From Bryobacterales bacterium (GTDB lineage Bacteria; Acidobacteriota; Terriglobia; Bryobacterales; Bryobacteraceae): 6,714 nucleotides of DNA. Below are positions 1-6,423 of the stretch, in pieces. The stretch's first letter is position 1, and the number at the start of each line of letters is the position of its first letter. A program made the translations under genes and the position numbers. Under the pieces are notes generated by a model. It was given only the letters and a program-made list of their open reading frames with translations, made no database searches and was not told the origin of the DNA. Location of the stretch: assembly GCA_003132905.1 (NCBI GenBank), contig PKZC01000072.1, forward strand, positions 16,759-23,472. Reading direction: 5' to 3'.

Positions 1-499
1 CCGTCAGGAAATGATCGCGATCCGTAAGCTCGCTCGGATGGTACAGTCCTGCGGGCTCAATCGTGAGGTTGGTCATGGCATCGCCCGCATGAATCCAATG
101 GCGTTGGCTGCGGTAGTGAATAACGCCATCTGCTGTCTTCACGCACATCTTCGCCCAGAAATAAGGCAAATGATAACCAACTCGCGCGCCGAGCACCGCC
201 AACAAGCGCGCGGCGTCCAAGGAGAAGAACCAGACCGCGCGGCTGCCATCGGGTCCGATAACGTAGGTGCGCAGATTTGTTTCGGGAAAATGAGGGATAC
301 CCGGCGTGCCGTGGATTTCAAATGGAACCAGACCGACCCAGGCCTCGCCATCGAAGGTATCGAGAGCAAGGCCCGTTGGAATTAAGGGCCGGATCAAATC
401 GGGCGAATAGGGCCAATGCAGGAACGTGAGGTGCCTCCACGTCTGGCGCATGGCGACGCTTGGAACCGGTTGCGGCGCCGAAGCTGTGATCGGCTGCAC
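1..499 (-). CDS. DUF2071 / YqjF-like protein, 3' end cut by window edge
   Basis: Manual translation of the minus strand gives an open frame running to the left window edge with no stop: 166 codons from a GTG at 499, or 150 from the ATG at 451. Counting from the ATG, it shows the usual DUF2071 pattern: MRQTWRHLTFLHW (1-13), DTFDGEAWVGLVPF (31-44), FPETNLRTYV (55-64), WFFSLDA (74-80), LPYFWAKM (95-102) and the start of a DHFLT segment at the edge (146-150). I prefer the GTG because it lies 1 nt after the hyuB stop (TGAAGTG) and the extra PQPVPSVA residues resemble the proline-rich stretch that often precedes the MRQTW motif. Neither start has a clear Shine-Dalgarno, so the start is uncertain. 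The family has no established biochemical function that I can name; members are about 230-250 residues, so roughly a third is missing here. Family assignment is from motif memory. Confidence 0.85.
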   Translation of the reverse strand, partial: MQPITASAPQPVPSVAMRQTWRHLTFLHWPYSPDLIRPLIPTGLALDTFDGEAWVGLVPFEIHGTPGIPHFPETNLRTYVIGPDGSRAVWFFSLDAARLLAVLGARVGYHLPYFWAKMCVKTADGVIHYRSQRHWIHAGDAMTNLTIEPAGLYHPSELTDRDHFLT

Positions 500-500
500 T

Positions 501-2069
501 TCATTTGAGGGTGGCGTATCCGCCTCCGCCGGGCGTTTCAATGCGAAGCACATCCCCGGGTTTCACCTCAAAGCGCGATTTTCCTGGAATCGGCGTAGTG
601 CGATTGCCGCGCAAGAGTGAATTTCTGCCGCGCGCGCCGGGATATCCACCCAGCAGGCCGTACGGCCCGCGAGTGCGGCGATCCGACAAAATAGTAACGT
701 CGGCCCCCGTCAGAAATTCATACTCGCGGACGATTCCATCGCCACCGCGATGCTTTCCGCGGCCGCCCGACCCCGAACGAATGCGGTAGCTGCGAATGCG
801 CAACGGGTACAGATGTTCGAAGGCCTCCACTGGCGTATTCCAGCTATTCGTCATATGCGTGTGCGTGGCATTCAGGCCATCCGATAGCGCCGATGCGCCC
901 ATGCCGCCGGCAATCGTTTCGTAATAAGCGAAGGCGCGCCCGCGAACACGATCCCATCCGCCGAAGGTCAAGTTATTCATGGTCCCGGAGCTGGCGGCAG
1001 GTATCAGCTGGGGTGCCGCCTTTGCCAACGCGGCCAGAATTACGTCTGTGATGCGCTGCGAAGTTTCGACGTTTCCCGCAGCCATCGCGGCGGGAGGGTT
1101 GGCACTGACGACGAGTCCATTGTGAGCCAACACGCGCAGAGGACGCAGCACGCCGGCGGTGTAGGGAATGTCCTCGCGCACCAGACAGCGAAAGACGTAA
1201 GTGACGGCGGAAACAGCCACCGCGAAGTTGGCGTTTACAGAACCTTCCACTTGAGGATCAGACCCCGTGAAGTCGACCGTGGCCTGGTCGTCTTGAATGG
1301 TCACCGTGGCCGCGATCTTGACCGGACGATCGGAAAGGCCGTCGTTATCGAGATAATCTTCCGCGCGATAGATGCCCGAGGGCAGCCGGCGGATGGCCGC
1401 GCGCAGCATACGCTCGCTGTAATCTTTGAGCGCCTCCATGTTGCGCCGCAGCGTTGCCAGTCCGTACTTGGTGACTAGCTCAAGAAGCCGCTGCTCGCCT
1501 CGTTTGATAGCCATGATTTGAGCCAGCAAGTCGCCTTCGCGTTCCACTGGGGTGCGAACGTTGGCGAGAATAAGATCGAGCATCGGTCGATCGGTGTGGC
1601 CTCCGCGCACCAGAAGAACCGGCGGGATCCGGATTCCCTCCTGATAAATTTCTCGTGCTAGCGGCATCGAGCCGGGGCTCATTCCGCCCACGTCAGAATG
1701 GTGCGCGCGATTCGCCACGTAAAATGCCGGCTGGCGGCTGCCTTTCAAGAAGACGCCCGAAACTGCCGTGATGTCGGGAAGATGAGTTCCGCCGCGAAAC
1801 GGATCGTTGAGTATTGCGACATCGCCGGGTGCAAGCTGGAACGCTTCCCGGGCGTGCTGCACCGATAGAGGCATGGCGCCCAGGTGCACGGGCATGTGAT
1901 CGCCCATGGCCACCGTTTCGCCTTTGGCATCGTAGACGGCGCAGGAATAATCGCGGCGTTCTTTGATATTCGCCGAAAAAGACGTTTTGCGCAGCACCGC
2001 GCCCATCTCTTCGGCTATCGAGGCGAGCAGGTGCCGGAACAACTCCAATTCAATTGGATCGGTCTTCAT
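501..2069 (-). CDS. hyuB: Hydantoinase B / oxoprolinase family protein
   Basis: This 522-residue protein matches the hydantoinase B (HyuB) family, whose members pair with a HyuA subunit to hydrolyse cyclic amides such as hydantoins or 5-oxoproline, usually using ATP. Visible family motifs are DPIELELFRH near the N-terminus (4-13), NDPFRGGTHLPD (88-99), RAHHSDVGG (121-129), PGSM (132-135), TNSWNTPVEAFE (407-418), GGRGKHRGGDG (435-445) and the C-terminal PGGGGYA (513-519). Length is normal for the family and no frame break is seen, so it looks intact. The ATG at 2069 shares one base with the TAA of the upstream gene (TAATG), implying translational coupling. A TTG at 2081 could add four residues but is less likely. 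No hyuA lies on either side in this window, so the partner must be elsewhere or the protein acts differently. The substrate cannot be told from sequence. Probably cytoplasmic: no signal peptide. Confidence 0.94.
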   Translation of the reverse strand: MKTDPIELELFRHLLASIAEEMGAVLRKTSFSANIKERRDYSCAVYDAKGETVAMGDHMPVHLGAMPLSVQHAREAFQLAPGDVAILNDPFRGGTHLPDITAVSGVFLKGSRQPAFYVANRAHHSDVGGMSPGSMPLAREIYQEGIRIPPVLLVRGGHTDRPMLDLILANVRTPVEREGDLLAQIMAIKRGEQRLLELVTKYGLATLRRNMEALKDYSERMLRAAIRRLPSGIYRAEDYLDNDGLSDRPVKIAATVTIQDDQATVDFTGSDPQVEGSVNANFAVAVSAVTYVFRCLVREDIPYTAGVLRPLRVLAHNGLVVSANPPAAMAAGNVETSQRITDVILAALAKAAPQLIPAASSGTMNNLTFGGWDRVRGRAFAYYETIAGGMGASALSDGLNATHTHMTNSWNTPVEAFEHLYPLRIRSYRIRSGSGGRGKHRGGDGIVREYEFLTGADVTILSDRRTRGPYGLLGGYPGARGRNSLLRGNRTTPIPGKSRFEVKPGDVLRIETPGGGGYATLK

Positions 2070-2830
2070 TATTCTTTGCAACTCGCGATATCCACCAGGA
2101 AACTAGCCACCTTTTGCCAGTGATTATTTCCGGACTGTTCGATGACGTAGCTGTGCGTAGCCGCGTCGGTCCTCACCCGCCAAGCCGGTGCGTTAGACGG
2201 CTTGTCTTTGGGAATCGCGATTGGATCGGCAGAGGTCTGTCCAGCCGTCCAGCTTTCGCCGCCGTTGCGTGTTTCGTACAATTCGTGCTTGCCGTTATCG
2301 AGCCGGGCATCAATCAGCATTGTGCCGTTTGCCAGGCTATCGAACCAAAAGCGCTCGATTGCTGCGACGCGAGTTTCTTCAAAGATGGGATGATCGTGCC
2401 AGCTCTTGCCGCCATCGGTAGTGATGAGGAAGAACGGATCGCGCGGCGCTCCTTGCAAGTTGGCGCCGGAAATCCAGCCCTTTTGAAAATCTACAAACTG
2501 AATCTGGTCGAGTCCCGAAGAGCGGGTGCGCGCGTAGGGTTCGGTCCAGGTATTCCCGCTGTCTTCAGACCCCAGCAGGATGGAATAGAGAGTGGCCATT
2601 GGAGTGTGAAGATTTCCGGTGAGGAAGATCTTGTTGCCCACCGCCTCCACATTCGCAAGCTCGAGATAGACCGGGCACGGATCTTCTTCCGAACATCCCA
2701 GCCCCGCGGCTTGTGTGTCTGCCGGCGTGCACTCATACGCCACAAGCAGCGGTTTGCCATGGTTCTCGAGCGGAACTTCCGCGCTGACGACGGTTGCGAG
2801 TACCAGCAGCAACGCCGGATAACGAGTCAC
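2069..2830 (-). CDS. Exported BNR/Asp-box repeat protein of unknown function
   Basis: The 253-residue product starts with a short signal peptide: Arg3, a hydrophobic core at about 5-15 (PALLLVLATVV) and a plausible signal peptidase I site VSA/E after residue 17. The mature part carries three Asp-box (BNR) motifs of the S-x-D-x-G-x-T-W kind: SEDSGNTW (88-95), TTDGGKSW (137-144) and TRNGGESW (187-194), spaced about 50 residues apart as in sialidase-like or YCF48-like propeller blades. Three motifs are few for a complete six- or seven-bladed propeller. Cysteines at 34, 46, 52 and 251 could form disulfides after export. The start codon is GTG, chosen because an in-frame TAA lies three codons upstream; the Shine-Dalgarno is weak (AAGAG). 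It begins 24 nt after the ALDH stop and ends in TAATG with hyuB. No sialidase catalytic residues are evident, and I would not assign an enzymatic role. Confidence 0.88.
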   Translation of the reverse strand: MTRYPALLLVLATVVSAEVPLENHGKPLLVAYECTPADTQAAGLGCSEEDPCPVYLELANVEAVGNKIFLTGNLHTPMATLYSILLGSEDSGNTWTEPYARTRSSGLDQIQFVDFQKGWISGANLQGAPRDPFFLITTDGGKSWHDHPIFEETRVAAIERFWFDSLANGTMLIDARLDNGKHELYETRNGGESWTAGQTSADPIAIPKDKPSNAPAWRVRTDAATHSYVIEQSGNNHWQKVASFLVDIASCKE

Positions 2831-2854
2831 AGCTCTTATGGTATCCGACGCTGG

Positions 2855-4330
2855 TCAGATCTCGAATTCAATGCCTTGCGCCAGCGGCAGATCCTGCGAC
2901 CAATTGATCGTGGCGGTTTGCCTTCGCATGTACGCCTTCCACGCGTCGCTGCCGGATTCGCGGCCGCCGCCTGTATCCTTCTCGCCGCCGAATGCGCCGC
3001 CGATTTCCGCGCCGCTGGTGCCGATGTTGATATTGGCGATACCGCAGTCGCTGCCGCGCGCGCTCAAGAACGTTTCAGCCGAAATCAGGTTGGTGGTGAA
3101 CATCGCTGACGAAAGGCCTTGCGGAACGCCGTTGTGCCCCTCAATTGCTTCGTCCAGGGTGTCGAACTCAATCAGGTAGAGAATTGGCGCGAAGACTTCT
3201 TCCTGCACAATGGGCATGTTCGCGCGAGCCTTCACCAGCGCAGGCCTTACGTAGCAGCCGCCCAGTTCGTCGCCGCCGTAAATGATCTCGCCGCCTTCGA
3301 CGCGGATGCGTGCTAATGCAGACTGCATCGTTTCCACGGCCTGCCGGTCGATCAGGGGACCCATCAGCATCTTTTCGTCCATCGGATCTCCAATTCGAAT
3401 ATGGGCATAGGCGGACTGCAGCTTGTGCGTCATCTGTTGCGCGATTCCGCGCTGCAGAAAAAGCCGCCGGATGCTGGTGCAGCGCTGGCCGGCAGTGCCC
3501 ACGGCGCCAAAGAGCACGGCGCGCAGCGTGAGATCGAGATTGGCATCGTTCATCACGATGACGCCGTTGTTTCCGCCCAGTTCCAAAAGTGTGCGGCCCA
3601 GGCGCCTGGCGACGGTTTCGGCGACGATGCGCCCCATGCGAGTGGAACCCGTTGCACTGATCAATGGCAAGCGGCGATCTTCGATCAGGCGTTTGCCGAT
3701 GGTAACGTCGTCGCCCATGATCAGTTGGAAGACGCCGCGCCAGCCATGGCGGTCGAGCACGCGATCGCAGATGTTCTGCACCGCAATGGCCGTCAAAGGG
3801 GTTTTGAGCGAGGGCTTCCAGAGGACGCAATCGCCACAGACGGCGGCGAGCAACGCGTTCCACGACCAGACTGCCACGGGAAAGTTAAACGCCGAGATCA
3901 CGCCCACGACGCCCAGCGGCTGCCATTGTTCGTACATCCGATGCTCGGGACGCTCGCTTGCGATGGTGAGCCCATAAAGCTGGCGCGACAGGCCGGTGGC
4001 GAAATCGGCGATGTCGATCATCTCTTGCACTTCGCCCTTGCCTTCGGCCAGAATCTTCCCCGTTTCAAGGGTCACGAGCGCACCCAGATCGTCTTTGAAG
4101 CGCCGCAACTCGTCGCCGATTTCGCGCACGATTAGGCCGCGCTTGGGGGCAGGGAACATGCGCCATCGACGGAACACTTCGATGCTTTGCTCGACGGTGC
4201 GCTCGTAATCATCGGCCGAAGCCAGCCGCACTCGACCTAGTTCGTTGCCATCGGCGGGGTTGAGCGAGGCCATCGTCGGCCCACCGGTTTCTGATGTGAT
4301 GCCAAGGCGCTCTAAGACCGTGCCAGCCAT
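2855..4330 (-). CDS. NAD-dependent aldehyde dehydrogenase, ALDH7 (antiquitin/AmaB) type
   Basis: This 491-residue protein oxidises an aldehyde to the acid with NAD(P)+. The ALDH machinery is complete: AFNFP with Asn149, WKPS with Lys172, GSTRMG (228-233) of the nucleotide fold, ELGGNN with Glu250, GQRCTS with catalytic Cys284, and EEVFAP (377-382). The C-terminal block GGEKDTGGGRESGSDAWK (448-465) followed by YMRR is distinctive of ALDH7, whose best known members oxidise alpha-aminoadipate semialdehyde in lysine/pipecolate breakdown (antiquitin, AmaB). The real substrate is open, since no other lysine catabolic gene is near. The ATG at 4330 is chosen because GGAGGGG precedes it; it overlaps the end of the radical SAM gene by 19 nt. 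The frame is open further upstream (to 4429), but that part overlaps the radical SAM gene and lacks family similarity. The N-terminus before NPADG (24-28) seems a few residues shorter than in typical ALDH7 proteins. Expected to be cytoplasmic and tetrameric. Confidence 0.95.
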   Translation of the reverse strand: MAGTVLERLGITSETGGPTMASLNPADGNELGRVRLASADDYERTVEQSIEVFRRWRMFPAPKRGLIVREIGDELRRFKDDLGALVTLETGKILAEGKGEVQEMIDIADFATGLSRQLYGLTIASERPEHRMYEQWQPLGVVGVISAFNFPVAVWSWNALLAAVCGDCVLWKPSLKTPLTAIAVQNICDRVLDRHGWRGVFQLIMGDDVTIGKRLIEDRRLPLISATGSTRMGRIVAETVARRLGRTLLELGGNNGVIVMNDANLDLTLRAVLFGAVGTAGQRCTSIRRLFLQRGIAQQMTHKLQSAYAHIRIGDPMDEKMLMGPLIDRQAVETMQSALARIRVEGGEIIYGGDELGGCYVRPALVKARANMPIVQEEVFAPILYLIEFDTLDEAIEGHNGVPQGLSSAMFTTNLISAETFLSARGSDCGIANINIGTSGAEIGGAFGGEKDTGGGRESGSDAWKAYMRRQTATINWSQDLPLAQGIEFEI

Positions 4331-5163
4331 CCAAACCCCTCCGTTCCAGTCGCGAATCTGCGTCCGGCGCTTCTCACCACACATCGGATGCGTTCGATTA
4401 CTTCGCTTTGAAACTGTGGATCGAGCCAAGCGGAATGCCCATGTTTTTCACTGATCGCAAAAGCTGCCTGGCGTGTTGTTGCCCCGCGCGGCTTTACGGA
4501 CCGGACGTGCAGCGCATCGCCGATGATGTCCCGATCTGTGGCGTCGAGCGCCAGGCAAGCCAGTTCTTCGGGATCGCAAGGCAGCAGCGGCGCTAATGTC
4601 GCAAAGGTTGTAATTCCAGCCGAGCGCAACTGGCGAATCGTTTTCAAGCGGCAATCGATGGTCGCGCAGTGCGGCTCATAGAGCTTGCGTATCGGCTCGC
4701 GATTGGTTGTGATCGAAAAACTCACACGCACCGTCGTCCGCGCTGACAATTCAACCAAACGCGCTAAGTCGCGGACGATCAGCGGTCCGCGGGTCTGGAT
4801 CACGAAGATCTTCGGCGGATTCGACAACAGCTCATCCAAAATGCGCGGCATCATCGGCGCACGCTCCTCCGCGGGTTGATACGGATCGACCAGCGGCGAG
4901 CAGTAGATCACTTGGTCCTGGCGCAATTGCCGCCGCAATAATTCCGGTGCGTTGCTCTTGAACGTGGTGAACTGCCCCCAATGCCGCCAGTCTTCCGGTT
5001 TCAATCCGCCGTAGATTCCCATGGTGGGAACGTAGCAATAGCTGCACCCAAACGTACAATTCCGGGCGGGGGTGAGGGAATGCGTAAATCCAGCTTCTGC
5101 GATGAAGCCGGTGGTTTTGCTGAGAATGCTGCTGGCTTGCGCTTGTAAGACTTCAAACGGCAT
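4312..5163 (-). CDS. SplB-like radical SAM protein (COG1533 type)
   Basis: The 283-residue protein carries a radical SAM CxxxCxxC cluster motif, NCTFGCSYCY, with Cys36, Cys40 and Cys43 to bind a [4Fe-4S] cluster and S-adenosylmethionine. Flanking segments fit the COG1533 group that includes spore photoproduct lyase: SPLVDPYQPAE (89-99), QTRGPLIVRDL (123-133), VSFSITTNRE (147-156), a following LYEPHCATIDCRLKTIRQLR stretch (161-180), and LAPLLP (190-195). It is shorter than true spore photoproduct lyase (about 340 residues), and members of this group are often labelled DNA repair photolyase without proof, so the substrate is unknown. The ATG at 5163 is preceded by GAGG, 5 nt away, overlapping the cinA stop; 7 nt separate the genes, so coupling is likely. 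The frame stays open upstream to 5343, but that part overlaps cinA and has no family features. Extra cysteines at 88, 166, 171, 196, 203 and 261 include possible additional catalytic residues. Confidence 0.92.
   Translation of the reverse strand: MPFEVLQAQASSILSKTTGFIAEAGFTHSLTPARNCTFGCSYCYVPTMGIYGGLKPEDWRHWGQFTTFKSNAPELLRRQLRQDQVIYCSPLVDPYQPAEERAPMMPRILDELLSNPPKIFVIQTRGPLIVRDLARLVELSARTTVRVSFSITTNREPIRKLYEPHCATIDCRLKTIRQLRSAGITTFATLAPLLPCDPEELACLALDATDRDIIGDALHVRSVKPRGATTRQAAFAISEKHGHSAWLDPQFQSEVIERIRCVVRSAGRRFATGTEGFGWLARS
4336..4342 (-). promoter_or_regulatory. Strong Shine-Dalgarno for the aldehyde dehydrogenase
   Basis: GGAGGGG on the minus strand, with its GGAGG core 7 nt from the ATG at 4330. 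It lies inside the last codons of the radical SAM gene and decides the ALDH start over the longer open frame. It is the best ribosome binding site in the window. Confidence 0.8.
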
Positions 5164-5168
5164 AGCCG

Positions 5169-5172
5169 CCTC
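5169..5172 (-). promoter_or_regulatory. Shine-Dalgarno of the radical SAM gene, overlapping the cinA stop
   Basis: The minus strand reads GTGAGGCGGCTATG. The TGA stop of cinA (5173-5171) shares bases with GAGG, which sits 5 nt before the ATG at 5163. This layout suits re-initiation by ribosomes finishing cinA. Confidence 0.6.
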
Positions 5173-6406
5173 ACGTAGCAGTGCTAAGCAGTTTCCGGCG
5201 AAGCATGTCGAGCGCGATGTTGGTTGAGAACGCCCGCACGCGTTCGCGATCGGCCGGCCATTGCACTCGACGAACTTCCGTGCCGTCGGGCGATGCCAAG
5301 CCGAGGAATACCAGCCCCACCTTTTCGCCATCCGGGCCCGCATAGCCGGTTATGGACAACGCGTAGTCCGACCCGGTTCCGACCCGCGCTCCCTCCGCCA
5401 TGGCTTTCGCCACCGGCTCACTCACCGCGCTGTACTCTGCGATGAGTTCGGCGGGAACGTTCAGCAGGCGTGTCTTCATCTGATCGGAATAAGTAATGAA
5501 TCCGCCGCGAAAGTAATCCGACGCCGAAGGTACCGCGGTGATTCTACCGCCCAGCAGACCGCTGGTCGCACTTTCGGCCACACTCAAGGTGGCGTGCCGG
5601 GCCCGCAGCAGATCGCCTATGACTTTTTCGAGTGAATCGCCATTGCAGGAATATACGCGATCGCCTAACAATGGTTCGATCTCGGCGCTGGCCTGTGCCA
5701 CCAAGGTCTCGGCCTCTTGCGCCGTCGAGCAGCGCGCGCGCAGATGGACGTGAATCTCACCCGACACGGCCAGAATCGTAGTCGCAAGATTGGGATAGCG
5801 CTTGTACACCGGAGAAATTAATTGATCGAGATCGGACTCGCCCATGCCAACCACGCGCAGCCAGCGTGTGCGAATCACCTGCGGCGGCAAAAGTTTTTCG
5901 AGCCTCGGCAGGCATTGGCCTTCGAACATCGGTTTCATTTCCATGGGCGGCCCTGGCAGCAGCATGAAAACGACGCCGTCATTTTCAATCCATTGTCCCG
6001 GCGCGGTGCCGCGCTCGTTTGGCAAAACCTCCGCGCCCTCGATCACGTAAGCCTGGCGGCGATTGATCTCGGCCATCTTGCGCCCAAAGTAACGCAGTCG
6101 CGTCTCAATTCGATCGCAGATGTCCTGCTGAAAAATCAAGGTGCGGCCCAGTGCGCCGGCCACCGCGTCGCGGGTCAGGTCGTCTTCGGTGGGTCCCAAG
6201 CCGCCGGTGAGCACTACAATTTTCGATCGTGCGGCTGCTCCCAAAATGCTGTCAGTCAGGCGTTCGCGCTCGTCGCCCACCACCGTTTTTCGCACCACCT
6301 CAACTCCCAAAGCATTGAGCTGATCGGTGAGATACAGCGAATTGGTGTCGAGCCTTTGCGGCGTCAACAATTCCGAGCCCACGGCGATGATTTCTGCGTC
6401 CGGCAT
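5171..6406 (-). CDS. cinA: CinA, nicotinamide-nucleotide amidase / competence-damage protein
   Basis: A full-length two-domain CinA of 411 residues. The N-terminal MoaB/MoCF-like domain (about 1-170) shows EIIAVGSELL (5-14), LTGGLGPTEDD (66-76), LPNERGTAPG (128-137) and LLPGPPMEM (149-157). This domain acts on ADP-ribose in characterised homologues. A middle linker/KH-like part (about 175-250) leads to the C-terminal amidase domain (about 255-411), which deamidates NMN to nicotinate mononucleotide in pyridine nucleotide salvage. Its motifs are VAESATSGLL (276-285), PSASDYFRGGFITYSDQMK (293-311) with the conserved Ser, Tyr306 and Lys311, and SITGYAGPDG (351-360). The ATG at 6406 is chosen because MPDAEIIAVG is the family N-terminus; the frame is open to 6487 but that part overlaps the preceding gene. 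The Shine-Dalgarno is weak: GAGG lies 15 nt away, next to the stop of the propeller gene. Early competence and damage links come from the gene name in streptococci and are not evidence of competence here. Confidence 0.97.
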   Translation of the reverse strand: MPDAEIIAVGSELLTPQRLDTNSLYLTDQLNALGVEVVRKTVVGDERERLTDSILGAAARSKIVVLTGGLGPTEDDLTRDAVAGALGRTLIFQQDICDRIETRLRYFGRKMAEINRRQAYVIEGAEVLPNERGTAPGQWIENDGVVFMLLPGPPMEMKPMFEGQCLPRLEKLLPPQVIRTRWLRVVGMGESDLDQLISPVYKRYPNLATTILAVSGEIHVHLRARCSTAQEAETLVAQASAEIEPLLGDRVYSCNGDSLEKVIGDLLRARHATLSVAESATSGLLGGRITAVPSASDYFRGGFITYSDQMKTRLLNVPAELIAEYSAVSEPVAKAMAEGARVGTGSDYALSITGYAGPDGEKVGLVFLGLASPDGTEVRRVQWPADRERVRAFSTNIALDMLRRKLLSTAT

Positions 6407-6423
6407 CTTCTGGGTGTCGAGCC

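Noticed and set aside
2044..2058. Near-perfect palindrome TCCAATTCAATTGGA at the start of hyuB, a possible operator
   Set aside because: It lies within hyuB codons for the conserved DPIELE residues, downstream of the start and in an operon interior. Seven-base arms can arise by chance from this coding sequence.
2831..2854. The largest gap (24 nt), checked for a promoter or terminator
   Set aside because: It is too short for a sigma-70 promoter with both boxes, and I see no GC stem followed by a T run.
2054..3109. Long plus-strand open frame (351 codons) antisense to the Asp-box, hyuB and ALDH ends
   Set aside because: Its translation has no recognisable domain, is rich in low-information Arg/Ala sequence, and it spans three well-supported minus-strand genes and their junctions. 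It is a GC-rich antisense shadow.
3168..3863. Minus-strand open frame of 231 codons inside the aldehyde dehydrogenase
   Set aside because: It is out of frame with ALDH7, is extremely Arg-rich, and has no motif; the ALDH7 frame explains this DNA fully.
3401..4135. Plus-strand open frame of 244 codons opposite the aldehyde dehydrogenase
   Set aside because: It lies wholly opposite conserved ALDH7 coding sequence and its translation shows no family pattern.
5164..5343. Possible 60-residue N-terminal extension of the radical SAM protein
   Set aside because: It would overlap the cinA C-terminus and has no family similarity; the ATG at 5163 has a well-placed GAGG.
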